A stretch of DNA of 64,000 bases. It comes from an uncultured Bacteroidaceae bacterium (GTDB lineage Bacteria > Bacteroidota > Bacteroidia > Bacteroidales > Bacteroidaceae). The position numbers and the translations under genes are program-made. The DNA is taken from contig CAKRYD010000006.1 of NCBI GenBank assembly GCA_934426255.1, positions 32,778 through 96,777 on the forward strand, read 5' to 3'. The notes beneath the pieces were generated by a model. That model was not told the origin of the DNA, did not search any database, and saw nothing but the letters and a program-made list of their open reading frames with translations. This document shows, one piece after another, positions 24,525 to 32,142 of this stretch. Every line of letters starts with the position of its first letter. Position 1 is the stretch's first letter.

Positions 24525-26483
24525 ATGAAACCAAGACTCTGTTGCAGCATCATGCTGCTTTGCTGCTGCCTCGCAGGCATGGCAAAGAACGAAACAATGA
24601 ATGCCAAACCGTTTGTAATTCCCGAACTGAAAGAGTGGAAAGGTGCCGACGGAACATTGGCAGTGTCGCCGGCCACAAGCATCACCTATACGGAAGGCAA
24701 TGACGCTCTGGCACGTGTGGCCCGACAACTGGCCGCCGATTGTGACGAACTGCTGGGCTTCAGGCCGCAGGTAAAGCCGGGAAAAGGCTCGAAAGGCGAC
24801 ATCGTGCTGGCCCTCAAGGCAGACAAGAAACTCGGCAAAGAAGGATATACCATACAGATAGACAAGGATATCCGGCTCACGGGAACACAGCCCGTAGGCG
24901 TCTATTGGGCAACACGCACCCTGCTGCAAATGGCAGAACAGGACAAGAACCTGCCGAAAGGCTTCATACGCGACTATCCCGACTATGCCCTGCGCGGCTT
25001 CATGCTGGATTGCGGCCGCAAGTTCATACCCATGGCTTTCCTGCGCGACTACGTCAAAATCATGTCTTATTATAAGATGAATACCTTTCAGATACACCTG
25101 AATGACAATGCCGCAGCCAAATTCTTCAGGGACGATTGGACCAGAACCTATGCAGCTTTCCGTCTGGAGTCGGAGACCTATCCCGGACTGGCCGCACGCG
25201 ACGGACACTATACCAAGAAAGAATTCGTAGACTTCCAGCTGATGGCCGATTCTTGTTTCGTGGAAATCATCCCCGAAATCGATGCCCCCGCACATACGTT
25301 GGCTTTTGTGCAATACAAGAATGAGCTGGGAAGCAAGGAATATGGCTGGGACCATTTCGACCTGAACAACCCGGAAGTAATCCCCTTTATGGAGGCATTG
25401 CTCAAAGAATACCTGCAGGGTCCGGATCCCGTGTTCAGAGGTCCCAAGATGCACATCGGCACAGATGAATATTCCAACCGCGACCAGGCCATCGTGGAAA
25501 AGTTTCGTGCCTATGCCGACCACTTCATACGTTACGTGGAGGGCTTTGGCAAACAGGCCTGCTTCTGGGGTTCGCTGACCCATGCCAAAGGCACGACTCC
25601 GGTAAAATCGGACAATGTCATCATGAGCGCATGGTATAACGGCTATGCCGATCCCAAGGCAATGGCGGCACAAGGCTACAAGCTCATATCCATTCCCGAC
25701 GGATTCCTCTATATCGTGCCCGCCGCAGGCTACTATTATGACTACCTCAACACCAAGTATCTCTACGAAAACTGGACGCCTGCCCATGTGGGCGACGTTG
25801 TCTTCAAAGAGCAGGACCCGGCCATTCTGGGCGGCATGTTTGCCGTGTGGAACGACCATGTCGAGAACGGCATCACCACAAAGGACATACACGACCGCGC
25901 CTATCCTGCCATGCAGACACTGGCAACGAAAACATGGGGTGCGGCAGTGCCGAAACTCCCGTTTGCCGAGTTCGATGTCAAGCGCAAGCAGCTCAGCGAG
26001 GCTCCCGGGGTGAACGAGGCAGGACGGCTGGCCAAAAAGCCGGGCCTGGTCTATGAATGTGCAGAGCTGAAACCCGGCGCAAAGACACCTCATACCGAAA
26101 TAGGCTACGATTACAAAGTGTCGTTTGACATCGACGGCAAAGCCGAAGAAAGGGGCACGGTGCTGTTCAGCTCACCCAATGCAGTGTTCTATCTGTCAGA
26201 TCCCGTCCGCGGCATGCTGGGCTTCAGTCGCGAAGGATACTTCAACACCTTCCACTACAATGTGGAGCCGGGCAGGCGCATGAACATCACCATTGAGGGT
26301 AACAACAAGGTGACCAACCTCTATATCAACGGCAAGATAGTAGAGACGATGGATAAAGAAACACGCTACTACGAGAAGACGGGCAAGGTATATACCTACT
26401 ATGTGCGCACACTTGTGTTCCCCTTGCAGCAGGCAGGCAAATTCAAAAGCCGCATCACTGACTTCAAGGTCTATCAAGAATGA
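24525..26483 (+). CDS. GH20 beta-N-acetylhexosaminidase
   Basis: 652-aa exported enzyme (signal peptide with a Cys run, LLCCCLAGMA). N-terminal GH20b domain (about 25-150, with YTIQIDKDIRLTGTQPVGVYWATRTL), then the catalytic barrel starting at RDYPDYALRGFMLDCGRKF with the Asp-Glu pair in HIGTDEYS for substrate-assisted catalysis, WNDHVENGI later in the barrel, and a C-terminal beta-jelly-roll (about 500-652) that may bind sugar. Downstream of a NamZ muramidase in one operon, so GlcNAc release from muropeptides is likely; host glycans are an alternative. The operon ends at the terminator 26531-26575. Confidence 0.9.
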   Translation: MKPRLCCSIMLLCCCLAGMAKNETMNAKPFVIPELKEWKGADGTLAVSPATSITYTEGNDALARVARQLAADCDELLGFRPQVKPGKGSKGDIVLALKADKKLGKEGYTIQIDKDIRLTGTQPVGVYWATRTLLQMAEQDKNLPKGFIRDYPDYALRGFMLDCGRKFIPMAFLRDYVKIMSYYKMNTFQIHLNDNAAAKFFRDDWTRTYAAFRLESETYPGLAARDGHYTKKEFVDFQLMADSCFVEIIPEIDAPAHTLAFVQYKNELGSKEYGWDHFDLNNPEVIPFMEALLKEYLQGPDPVFRGPKMHIGTDEYSNRDQAIVEKFRAYADHFIRYVEGFGKQACFWGSLTHAKGTTPVKSDNVIMSAWYNGYADPKAMAAQGYKLISIPDGFLYIVPAAGYYYDYLNTKYLYENWTPAHVGDVVFKEQDPAILGGMFAVWNDHVENGITTKDIHDRAYPAMQTLATKTWGAAVPKLPFAEFDVKRKQLSEAPGVNEAGRLAKKPGLVYECAELKPGAKTPHTEIGYDYKVSFDIDGKAEERGTVLFSSPNAVFYLSDPVRGMLGFSREGYFNTFHYNVEPGRRMNITIEGNNKVTNLYINGKIVETMDKETRYYEKTGKVYTYYVRTLVFPLQQAGKFKSRITDFKVYQE

Positions 26484-26530
26484 CGGCTGCAATCACCCGT
26501 TCGGAAGCATGACATCTGACGGGTGAGACG

Positions 26531-26575
26531 GGAAAAATAGCGGTAACAACTTCAAGCTGTTACCGCTATTTTTCC
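26531..26575 (+). terminator. Terminator of the GH127-namZ-GH20 operon
   Basis: Perfect 18-bp stem (26531-26548 with 26558-26575) and a 9-base loop; the 3' arm ends in TATTTTTCC, giving a T5 tract. It directly abuts the metF -7 element at 26577. Confidence 0.88.
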
Positions 26576-26576
26576 G

Positions 26577-26584
26577 TATCTTTG
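26577..26584 (+). promoter_or_regulatory. -7 element for metF
   Basis: TATCTTTG, matching TAnnTTTG, two bases after the preceding terminator. The terminator stem would occupy the place of the -33 box, so activation may need another factor. The leader is about 58 nt. Confidence 0.55.
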
Positions 26585-26597
26585 CAACTAAAAACAT

Positions 26598-26629
26598 GCG
26601 TGAACCGCGGAACTTCCATCGGTTCATGC
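26598..26629 (+). promoter_or_regulatory. Leader hairpin upstream of metF
   Basis: A 10-bp stem with one G-U pair (26598-26607 with 26620-26629) and a 12-base loop fills the first half of the metF leader. It does not resemble a SAM riboswitch that I know. A regulatory role is a guess. Confidence 0.3.
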
Positions 26630-26648
26630 CTGAAGTGCGTAGCAAGGA

Positions 26649-27596
26649 ATGAAGATTACAGACTTGATTAAAGGAAAAGGAACGGACTTCTCGTTTGAGG
26701 TGCTCCCTCCCAAGAAAGGCGAAGGCATCGATGGACTGGAACAGACGGTGGAAACGTTGCTGAAGTACGACCCGAAGTATATCAACATCACGACCCACCA
26801 TAGCGAACCCGTGTACCGGCGAAGACCCGATGGCCTGATTGAGATGGAAATGGTAAGGCGTCGCCCCGGCACGGTTGCCGTGGCCGCAGCCTTGCAATAC
26901 AAATATGGCATCCCCGTAGTGCCGCACATCCTTTGCAACGGATTCACGAAGGAAGAAACCGAATATGTGCTGCTCGATCTGCAGTTTCTGAAAATAGAAA
27001 ACCTCTTGTTGCTGCGCGGAGACAAGGTGCAGGAAGGCAGCGTGGAGCAGGGAGGAAAAAGCCATGAACATACTACAGACCTGCAAAAGCAGGTGAACGA
27101 CTTCAACCATGGCACTTTTGCGGATGGCTCTCCCATACCTTCGCCCGGTGTTCCCTTCAGTTACGGAGTGGCCTGCTATCCGGAGAAACACGACGAATCG
27201 CCCAATCTGGCCACCGACATATCCTGGCTCAAAAGGAAAGTGGAGCTGGGTGCCGACTATGCAGTTACCCAGATGTTCTTCGACAACCAAAAGTTCTTCG
27301 ACTTCGTTGAGCTTGTGCGCAAGGCCGGCATAGACATACCCATTATTCCGGGCATAAAGCCCTTGATGAGCCAAAAGCAGCTGACGAGCATTCCGCGCAG
27401 CTTCCATTGCGACCTGCCCGAGGAACTCACAACCTCCATGATGGCAGCACGTGACAAGGAAGAACAGTTTGAAGTGGGTGTGGAATGGGCGGCACGGCAG
27501 TGCAAGGAGCTGATGGCTCACGGAGTTCCCAGCATACATTTCTATACCACAGGCCGGGCACGCAGTGTAGATGCCGTGGCCTCAAGAATCTTTTAA
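26649..27596 (+). CDS. metF: 5,10-methylenetetrahydrofolate reductase
   Basis: FAD enzyme that reduces methylene-THF to methyl-THF, the methyl donor for methionine synthesis. The 315-aa barrel shows FSFEVLPPKKGEGID, the YINITTHHSEP strand, HILCNGFTKEE, LLLRGDK, GVACYPEKHDESPN and ADYAVTQMFFDNQKFFDF, all typical of MetF. Preceded by its own promoter; holB follows after 11 bp, so the housekeeping run metF-holB-ricT-gldH may be one transcript. Confidence 0.95.
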   Translation: MKITDLIKGKGTDFSFEVLPPKKGEGIDGLEQTVETLLKYDPKYINITTHHSEPVYRRRPDGLIEMEMVRRRPGTVAVAAALQYKYGIPVVPHILCNGFTKEETEYVLLDLQFLKIENLLLLRGDKVQEGSVEQGGKSHEHTTDLQKQVNDFNHGTFADGSPIPSPGVPFSYGVACYPEKHDESPNLATDISWLKRKVELGADYAVTQMFFDNQKFFDFVELVRKAGIDIPIIPGIKPLMSQKQLTSIPRSFHCDLPEELTTSMMAARDKEEQFEVGVEWAARQCKELMAHGVPSIHFYTTGRARSVDAVASRIF

Positions 27597-27607
27597 GCCC
27601 GGCGCAA

Positions 27608-28726
27608 ATGCTGTTTCGTGAAGTAATAGGACAAGAGGACGTAAAAACTCGTATCATCCGTCAGTATCGTGACGGCCGCGGCCCTCATGCCTTATTGCTC
27701 GAAGGCCCTGAGGGATGTGGCAAGTTGGCTATGGCCGTGGCTTTGGGCAGCTACCTGCTTTGCTCGCATCCCGGAGAAACAGACTCGTGCGGTGTGTGCC
27801 CGGCATGCAAGCAAATCAGGAAGTTCAGTCATCCCGACCTGCATTTCTCCTTTCCCATTATACGTAAAAGCGAGTCGACCACCTGTGATGATTACATGCA
27901 GGAATGGACTTCCATGATGCAGGAAGGCCTTTACTTCGGCCTGGCTGATTGGCTCGACAGGATGGGAACAGACAACAAGCAGGCCGTTATTCCTGATGCC
28001 GAAGGTGACAATATATTGAACAAGTTGAGTGTAACCTCCTATTCCGGAGGCTACAAAGTCATGATTGTATGGCTGCCCGAACGCATGACAGGCAATGCAG
28101 CCAACAACCTTTTGAAGTTTTTGGAGGAACCAACGCCGCGCACAGTCTTTATCCTGGTGTCCGACAATGCCGACCAGCTGTTGCCTACAGTGTTGAGTCG
28201 TACACAGCGGATAGGGATGAACCGGTTGCCCGTTGAAGTCGTTGCACAAGCCCTGCAGACACAAAACGGACTCGACCCCGTCATGGCGCGACAGGTGGCC
28301 CATATCTCCAACGGCAGTTATCTGAGTGCTTTGCGCTACATTAATATCGACAATGCCACTGATATGTTCTTCGACCAGTTTGTAAGTCTGATGCGTCTTG
28401 CCTACACACGCGACGTGCGCGGACTTCAGCAGTGGGGAGACCGGATAGCTTCGTGGGGACGTGAGCGCCAGAAAATGTATCTCGGGTATATGCAAAACCT
28501 GCTGCGTGAAAACTTTATATACAATTTTCATCGTCCCGAACTTAACTATATGACGGACAAGGAAGCCGGCTTTGCCACCAAATTCGCCCGTTTCATCAAT
28601 GAAAGAAACATCATAGATTTCGTTGAGGAGACGGCAAAAGCACAAAAAGATATAGAACAAAATGTAAACAGCAAGACCGTGTTTTTTGATTTTGCCTTAA
28701 GGGTAACGGTCTTGATTAGAAGATAG
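27608..28726 (+). CDS. holB: DNA polymerase III delta' subunit
   Basis: 372-aa clamp-loader subunit of the AAA+ family. It has a P-loop GPEGCGKLAMAVAL, a zinc finger of four Cys (CSHPGETDSCGVCPACKQI), LLKFLEEPTPRTVFILVSDN and the sensor-like TVLSRTQRIG, where the usual SRC reads SRT. Start ATG 27608 gives the canonical MLFREVIGQEDVKTRI; the open frame upstream is inside metF. In Bacteroidetes holB is commonly followed by ricT and gldH, as here. Confidence 0.9.
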   Translation: MLFREVIGQEDVKTRIIRQYRDGRGPHALLLEGPEGCGKLAMAVALGSYLLCSHPGETDSCGVCPACKQIRKFSHPDLHFSFPIIRKSESTTCDDYMQEWTSMMQEGLYFGLADWLDRMGTDNKQAVIPDAEGDNILNKLSVTSYSGGYKVMIVWLPERMTGNAANNLLKFLEEPTPRTVFILVSDNADQLLPTVLSRTQRIGMNRLPVEVVAQALQTQNGLDPVMARQVAHISNGSYLSALRYINIDNATDMFFDQFVSLMRLAYTRDVRGLQQWGDRIASWGRERQKMYLGYMQNLLRENFIYNFHRPELNYMTDKEAGFATKFARFINERNIIDFVEETAKAQKDIEQNVNSKTVFFDFALRVTVLIRR

Positions 28727-28739
28727 AATAAAGAAAGAA

Positions 28740-30119
28740 ATGGAGGATTTTCAACTGAATTGCAACCAACGCGGCCTTTGTGCCAAGGGATGCGGAAGGC
28801 AAGATAAACAACTGAATACTTACGACTGGCTGGCAGACGTGCCCGGAGCCGATGCTATGAGCGACCTGGTAGAGGTGCAGTTCAAGAACACCCGCAAGGA
28901 TTATTACGTCAACAGCAACCACCTGCCATTGCAAAAAGGTGATATCGTGGCCGTAGAGTCATCACCCGGACATGACATAGGCGTCGTGACACTGACAGGA
29001 GCCTTGGTTCCCTTGCAGATGAAAAAGGTGCGCCTCAAGAGCGATGCCGGAACAAAGCGCGTCTATCGTCTGGCAAAGGATATCGACATGCAAAAATACG
29101 AGGAAGCAAAAGCCCGTGAGCATGAGACGATGATTAAGTCGCGGCAGATAGCCAAAGAGCTGAATCTGGATATGAAAATCGGTGACGTGGAGTATCAGGG
29201 AGACGGCAACAAGGCTATTTTCTATTATATTGCCGACCAACGTGTGGACTTCAGGAAGCTGATCAAAGTGCTTGCCGAAGAGTTTCGCGTAAGGATTGAA
29301 ATGAAACAGATAGGTGCTCGTCAGGAAGCCGGCCGCATAGGCGGCATAGGTCCCTGCGGGCGCGAGCTTTGCTGTGCTACGTGGATGAAGAACTTTGTAA
29401 CGGTATCTATCAACGCGGCCCGCAGTCAGGAAGTGTCGCTCAATCCTCAGAAGCTGGCCGGACAATGCGCAAAACTGAAGTGCTGCCTGAACTATGAAGT
29501 CAGTGTCTATGCCGAAGCCGCAGCCAAGTTGCCACCCCGCGAAGTGCAACTTGAAACAGAAAAAGCCACGTACTATTATTTCAAAAGCGATATGTTAGCC
29601 GGCCTGGTGAGCTATTCCACTGACAAGAACCTCGTGGAAAACGTAGTAACCATCCCCGTAAAACGCGCATGGGAAATAATAGAACTGAACCGTGCAGGCG
29701 AAAAGCCTGCGACACTGACCGACGAGTCTTTGAGCCCGGCAACTGCTGTCAACCTTGACTTGGCCACTCAAGAGAGCCTGACGCGCTTTGACAAACGCAA
29801 AAAGAAGAAAAGCAAGAGCCGTGGAAAAAGTGGCGGACAGAACATGCCACCACGTCAGGAACGCAAAGGTGAAGCTGCTGCCGCTGATAATCGTCGCGAT
29901 GAGGCTGCGGGAGAAAGCGGAGCAACACAGCCTAACGATGACAGAAAGAACAAAGCCCGTTCGGGCAGGTACCGCGGTGGTAACCGGCCGCGAAGAGAGC
30001 TGCAAGGCGGTGACAACGAAGAACGCAAATCCTATCGTGACAATCGTCGCTCCGGCAATGGGGCAGAAAGCAAGTCGGGAGGCAGCGATAAGCGGCCTTC
30101 ACAGCAAAACGAAGCGTGA
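28740..30119 (+). CDS. ricT: RicT/PSP1-domain protein with Cys-rich N-terminus and basic tail
   Basis: 459 aa. In Bacillus, RicT (YaaT) is part of an iron-sulfur complex that controls RNA processing by RNase Y. Here residues 1-20 carry three Cys (CNQRGLCAKGCGRQ), the PSP1 core follows (DLVEVQFKNTRKDYY, GDIVAVESSPGHDIGVVTL, IKVLAEEFRVRIEMKQIGARQEA), then the Cys motifs CGRELCC and CAKLKCCLNYE. The last 110 residues are low-complexity and basic (RFDKRKKKKSKSRGK ... RYRGGNRPRREL), probably RNA-binding. Partners RicA/RicF are not seen nearby. Its TGA shares one base with the gldH ATG. Confidence 0.9.
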   Translation: MEDFQLNCNQRGLCAKGCGRQDKQLNTYDWLADVPGADAMSDLVEVQFKNTRKDYYVNSNHLPLQKGDIVAVESSPGHDIGVVTLTGALVPLQMKKVRLKSDAGTKRVYRLAKDIDMQKYEEAKAREHETMIKSRQIAKELNLDMKIGDVEYQGDGNKAIFYYIADQRVDFRKLIKVLAEEFRVRIEMKQIGARQEAGRIGGIGPCGRELCCATWMKNFVTVSINAARSQEVSLNPQKLAGQCAKLKCCLNYEVSVYAEAAAKLPPREVQLETEKATYYYFKSDMLAGLVSYSTDKNLVENVVTIPVKRAWEIIELNRAGEKPATLTDESLSPATAVNLDLATQESLTRFDKRKKKKSKSRGKSGGQNMPPRQERKGEAAAADNRRDEAAGESGATQPNDDRKNKARSGRYRGGNRPRRELQGGDNEERKSYRDNRRSGNGAESKSGGSDKRPSQQNEA

Positions 30120-30580
30120 TGCGTTGTTGGGGCTGCATCCTCCTGTCTGTTGCATTGCTTGTTGCATGCAAGCAGGAAAAGGCGGTATGCTATGCTTACC
30201 GCCATACGCCTGTTGAAGGGTGGGAGCAGCATAATGTGCAGTCGTTTCGCATTGATTCCATACGCGAAAGCGGTGTATATGGCTTGCGCATATGTCTGAG
30301 GCACACGGGATCTTATCCTTTTCAAAGCCTTTGGTTGCTGGTAAAGCAACGCTATCAGCATCCCGATACGTTGCTGCAGGACACCGTAGTGTGCCTTTTG
30401 ACAGACAAGCAAGGCAATCATCGCGGCAATGGCATCAGTATATATCAAAGTGAATATCCCTTTAGGAAAATCTATCTTGAAAAGGGCGGAGAGGGTATTG
30501 TTACGGTAAGCCACATTATGCGCCGGACAATACTTCCCGGCATATCCGACGTGGGGCTGTTGGTCAAGAAAGAAGATTGA
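30119..30580 (+). CDS. gldH: Gliding motility lipoprotein GldH homologue
   Basis: 153 aa. Short signal with lipobox (LLSVALLVACKQ), then a beta-sandwich domain: VYGLRICLRHTGSYPFQSLWLLVKQ, TLLQDTVVCLLTDKQGNHRGNG, IYLEKGGEGIVTVSHIMR and the C-terminal LPGISDVGLLV. These match GldH, needed for gliding in Flavobacterium but conserved in non-motile Bacteroidales, where its role is unknown. ATG 30119 overlaps the ricT stop (TGATG); a GTG one codon earlier is also in frame. Confidence 0.88.
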   Translation: MRCWGCILLSVALLVACKQEKAVCYAYRHTPVEGWEQHNVQSFRIDSIRESGVYGLRICLRHTGSYPFQSLWLLVKQRYQHPDTLLQDTVVCLLTDKQGNHRGNGISIYQSEYPFRKIYLEKGGEGIVTVSHIMRRTILPGISDVGLLVKKED

Positions 30581-30675
30581 AAGGCTGCAAGCTCTTTTTC
30601 TGACGCATCCTTTTTAACGGCAAAGGCCGGGAATGCGCTTTTATAGGCTTTGTCTTTAAGCCAAGGCTCACAACA

Positions 30676-32142
30676 TCAGCGTCTGAACTTTTCACGTCCT
30701 GCATCGATGCGCAGGAAAATGAACAGCAACAAGGTGAATCCCCATAGCGAAGAACCTCCGTAACTGAAAAATGGCAGTGGAATGCCTATGACAGGCGTAA
30801 GACCAAGCACCATGCCCACATTGATGAACATGTGGAATAGGAATATGCTCACTATGCAGTAGCCATAGATGCGACCAAAGGCGTAAGGCTGACGTTCGGC
30901 CAGGACAATCAGACGCAGAATGAGTGTGAGGAACAGCAACAGGACGATGGCCGACCCGATGAAGCCGAATTCTTCACCGACAGTGCAATAGATAAAGTCG
31001 GTGTCCTGCTCAGGCACATACTTGAGCTTTGTCTGTGTGCCGTTCAAGAAGCCTTTGCCGTAGAGGCCGCCCGAACCAATGGCTATTTCGCTTTGCCTTA
31101 CATTATAGCCGGCTCCGTTGATATCGTCTTTCAGTCCCAAAAGCACCTGTATGCGCACTTGTTGGTGATTGGCCAAATTGTTGAACACACTGTTCGTGGA
31201 ATAGTGCATGGCAAGCGACCCAATAGTGAAGAGTGCGATAAGAGCCAGTCGGGAAGCGCGTCTGCGAAGAGCTTGCACGCATAAATAGATGGCAGCAGAC
31301 AGGCACACGACAAGCTGTCCCCATGAAATGTCGAAAGTGACAAGATAGCGTGAAACGAGGAATGTTGCGATGGTGACTATTGAACCACCGATGAAAATAT
31401 AGAAGGCATCGGCTTTCGTCTTATTGTAGATGAGTGACAGCATGCCTGTGAAGACCCAGATGAGTAACAGTACACAGAAACTGCCTGTAGAGGCCAAAGT
31501 GAAGGGCAATTGTTCCAGCTCATAGCGCAAGCCCACAACGAAATAGACAATAGCCGCAAAACCGATGAACAGAACGCTGCCGCTCATGCCCTCACGGTAG
31601 AATACAAAGAAGAAGGCCAGATAGACCAATGCCGAGCCGGTCTCGTGCTGTAGGACGATGAGTATAATGGGCAGTATGACGATGGCTAAGGCACGTATGA
31701 AGTCGCGTGTGCGATAAATGGAAAAGCCATACGAACTCATATACTTGGCAAGGGCGAGGGCTGTGGCACATTTTGCAAATTCGGCAGGTTGGATGCTCAC
31801 CGAACCAAGTGTAATCCATGAATACGAACCTTTGTGGTCGGTGGCAATGAAGGGCGTGATAAGCAGAATAGCCATTAGCGCAACATAGATGATGTTGGCA
31901 AACGTATCGTATATCCGGTCATCGGTGAGCAAAAGCGCGAAACCCAGGACCAGTGAGCAGCCAATCCAAATCAGCTGCTTGCCCGAACGGGTTGCAAAGT
32001 CAAGAATGGCTGTGTCGCCGTAGTTGTAGCTTGCTCCTATGACGCTGATGCAGCCTGCGGCAACGAGCAGCAGGTAGATGACAATCGTAAACCAGTCTAT
32101 GGAACGGAGAATATTTTGTGCGTTATCGTGTTCTTGAACCAT
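30676..32142 (-). CDS. rodA: Rod-shape SEDS glycosyltransferase RodA
   Basis: 488-aa polytopic SEDS protein that polymerises peptidoglycan glycan strands for cell elongation, working with PBP2. About ten to twelve membrane helices; typical sequences are SIQPAEFAKCATALALAKY, QHETGSALVYLAFFFVFYREG, the conserved GGLYGKGFLNGTQTKLKYVPEQDTDFIYCTVGEEFGF split around position 370-400, and the C-terminal GIPLPFFSYGGSSLWGF. A long insert between helices (about 230-340) is common in Bacteroidetes. Start ATG 32142 overlaps the mrdA 3' end by 20 bp. Last gene of purH-mreBCD-mrdA-rodA. Confidence 0.93.
   Translation of the reverse strand: MVQEHDNAQNILRSIDWFTIVIYLLLVAAGCISVIGASYNYGDTAILDFATRSGKQLIWIGCSLVLGFALLLTDDRIYDTFANIIYVALMAILLITPFIATDHKGSYSWITLGSVSIQPAEFAKCATALALAKYMSSYGFSIYRTRDFIRALAIVILPIILIVLQHETGSALVYLAFFFVFYREGMSGSVLFIGFAAIVYFVVGLRYELEQLPFTLASTGSFCVLLLIWVFTGMLSLIYNKTKADAFYIFIGGSIVTIATFLVSRYLVTFDISWGQLVVCLSAAIYLCVQALRRRASRLALIALFTIGSLAMHYSTNSVFNNLANHQQVRIQVLLGLKDDINGAGYNVRQSEIAIGSGGLYGKGFLNGTQTKLKYVPEQDTDFIYCTVGEEFGFIGSAIVLLLFLTLILRLIVLAERQPYAFGRIYGYCIVSIFLFHMFINVGMVLGLTPVIGIPLPFFSYGGSSLWGFTLLLFIFLRIDAGREKFRR

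Noticed and set aside
24483..26093. Long antisense open frame opposite the GH20 gene (536 codons)
   Set aside because: The sense strand has a clear enzyme with conserved motifs; the antisense frame follows from the GC-rich codon pattern and shows no domain.
26598..26648. SAM-type riboswitch upstream of metF
   Set aside because: Only one short hairpin; the leader is too short and lacks the conserved cores that I know.
30581..30675. Small gene or structured RNA between gldH and rodA
   Set aside because: The 95-bp convergent gap has no good frame and only weak pairing; probably just the 3' ends of both transcripts.
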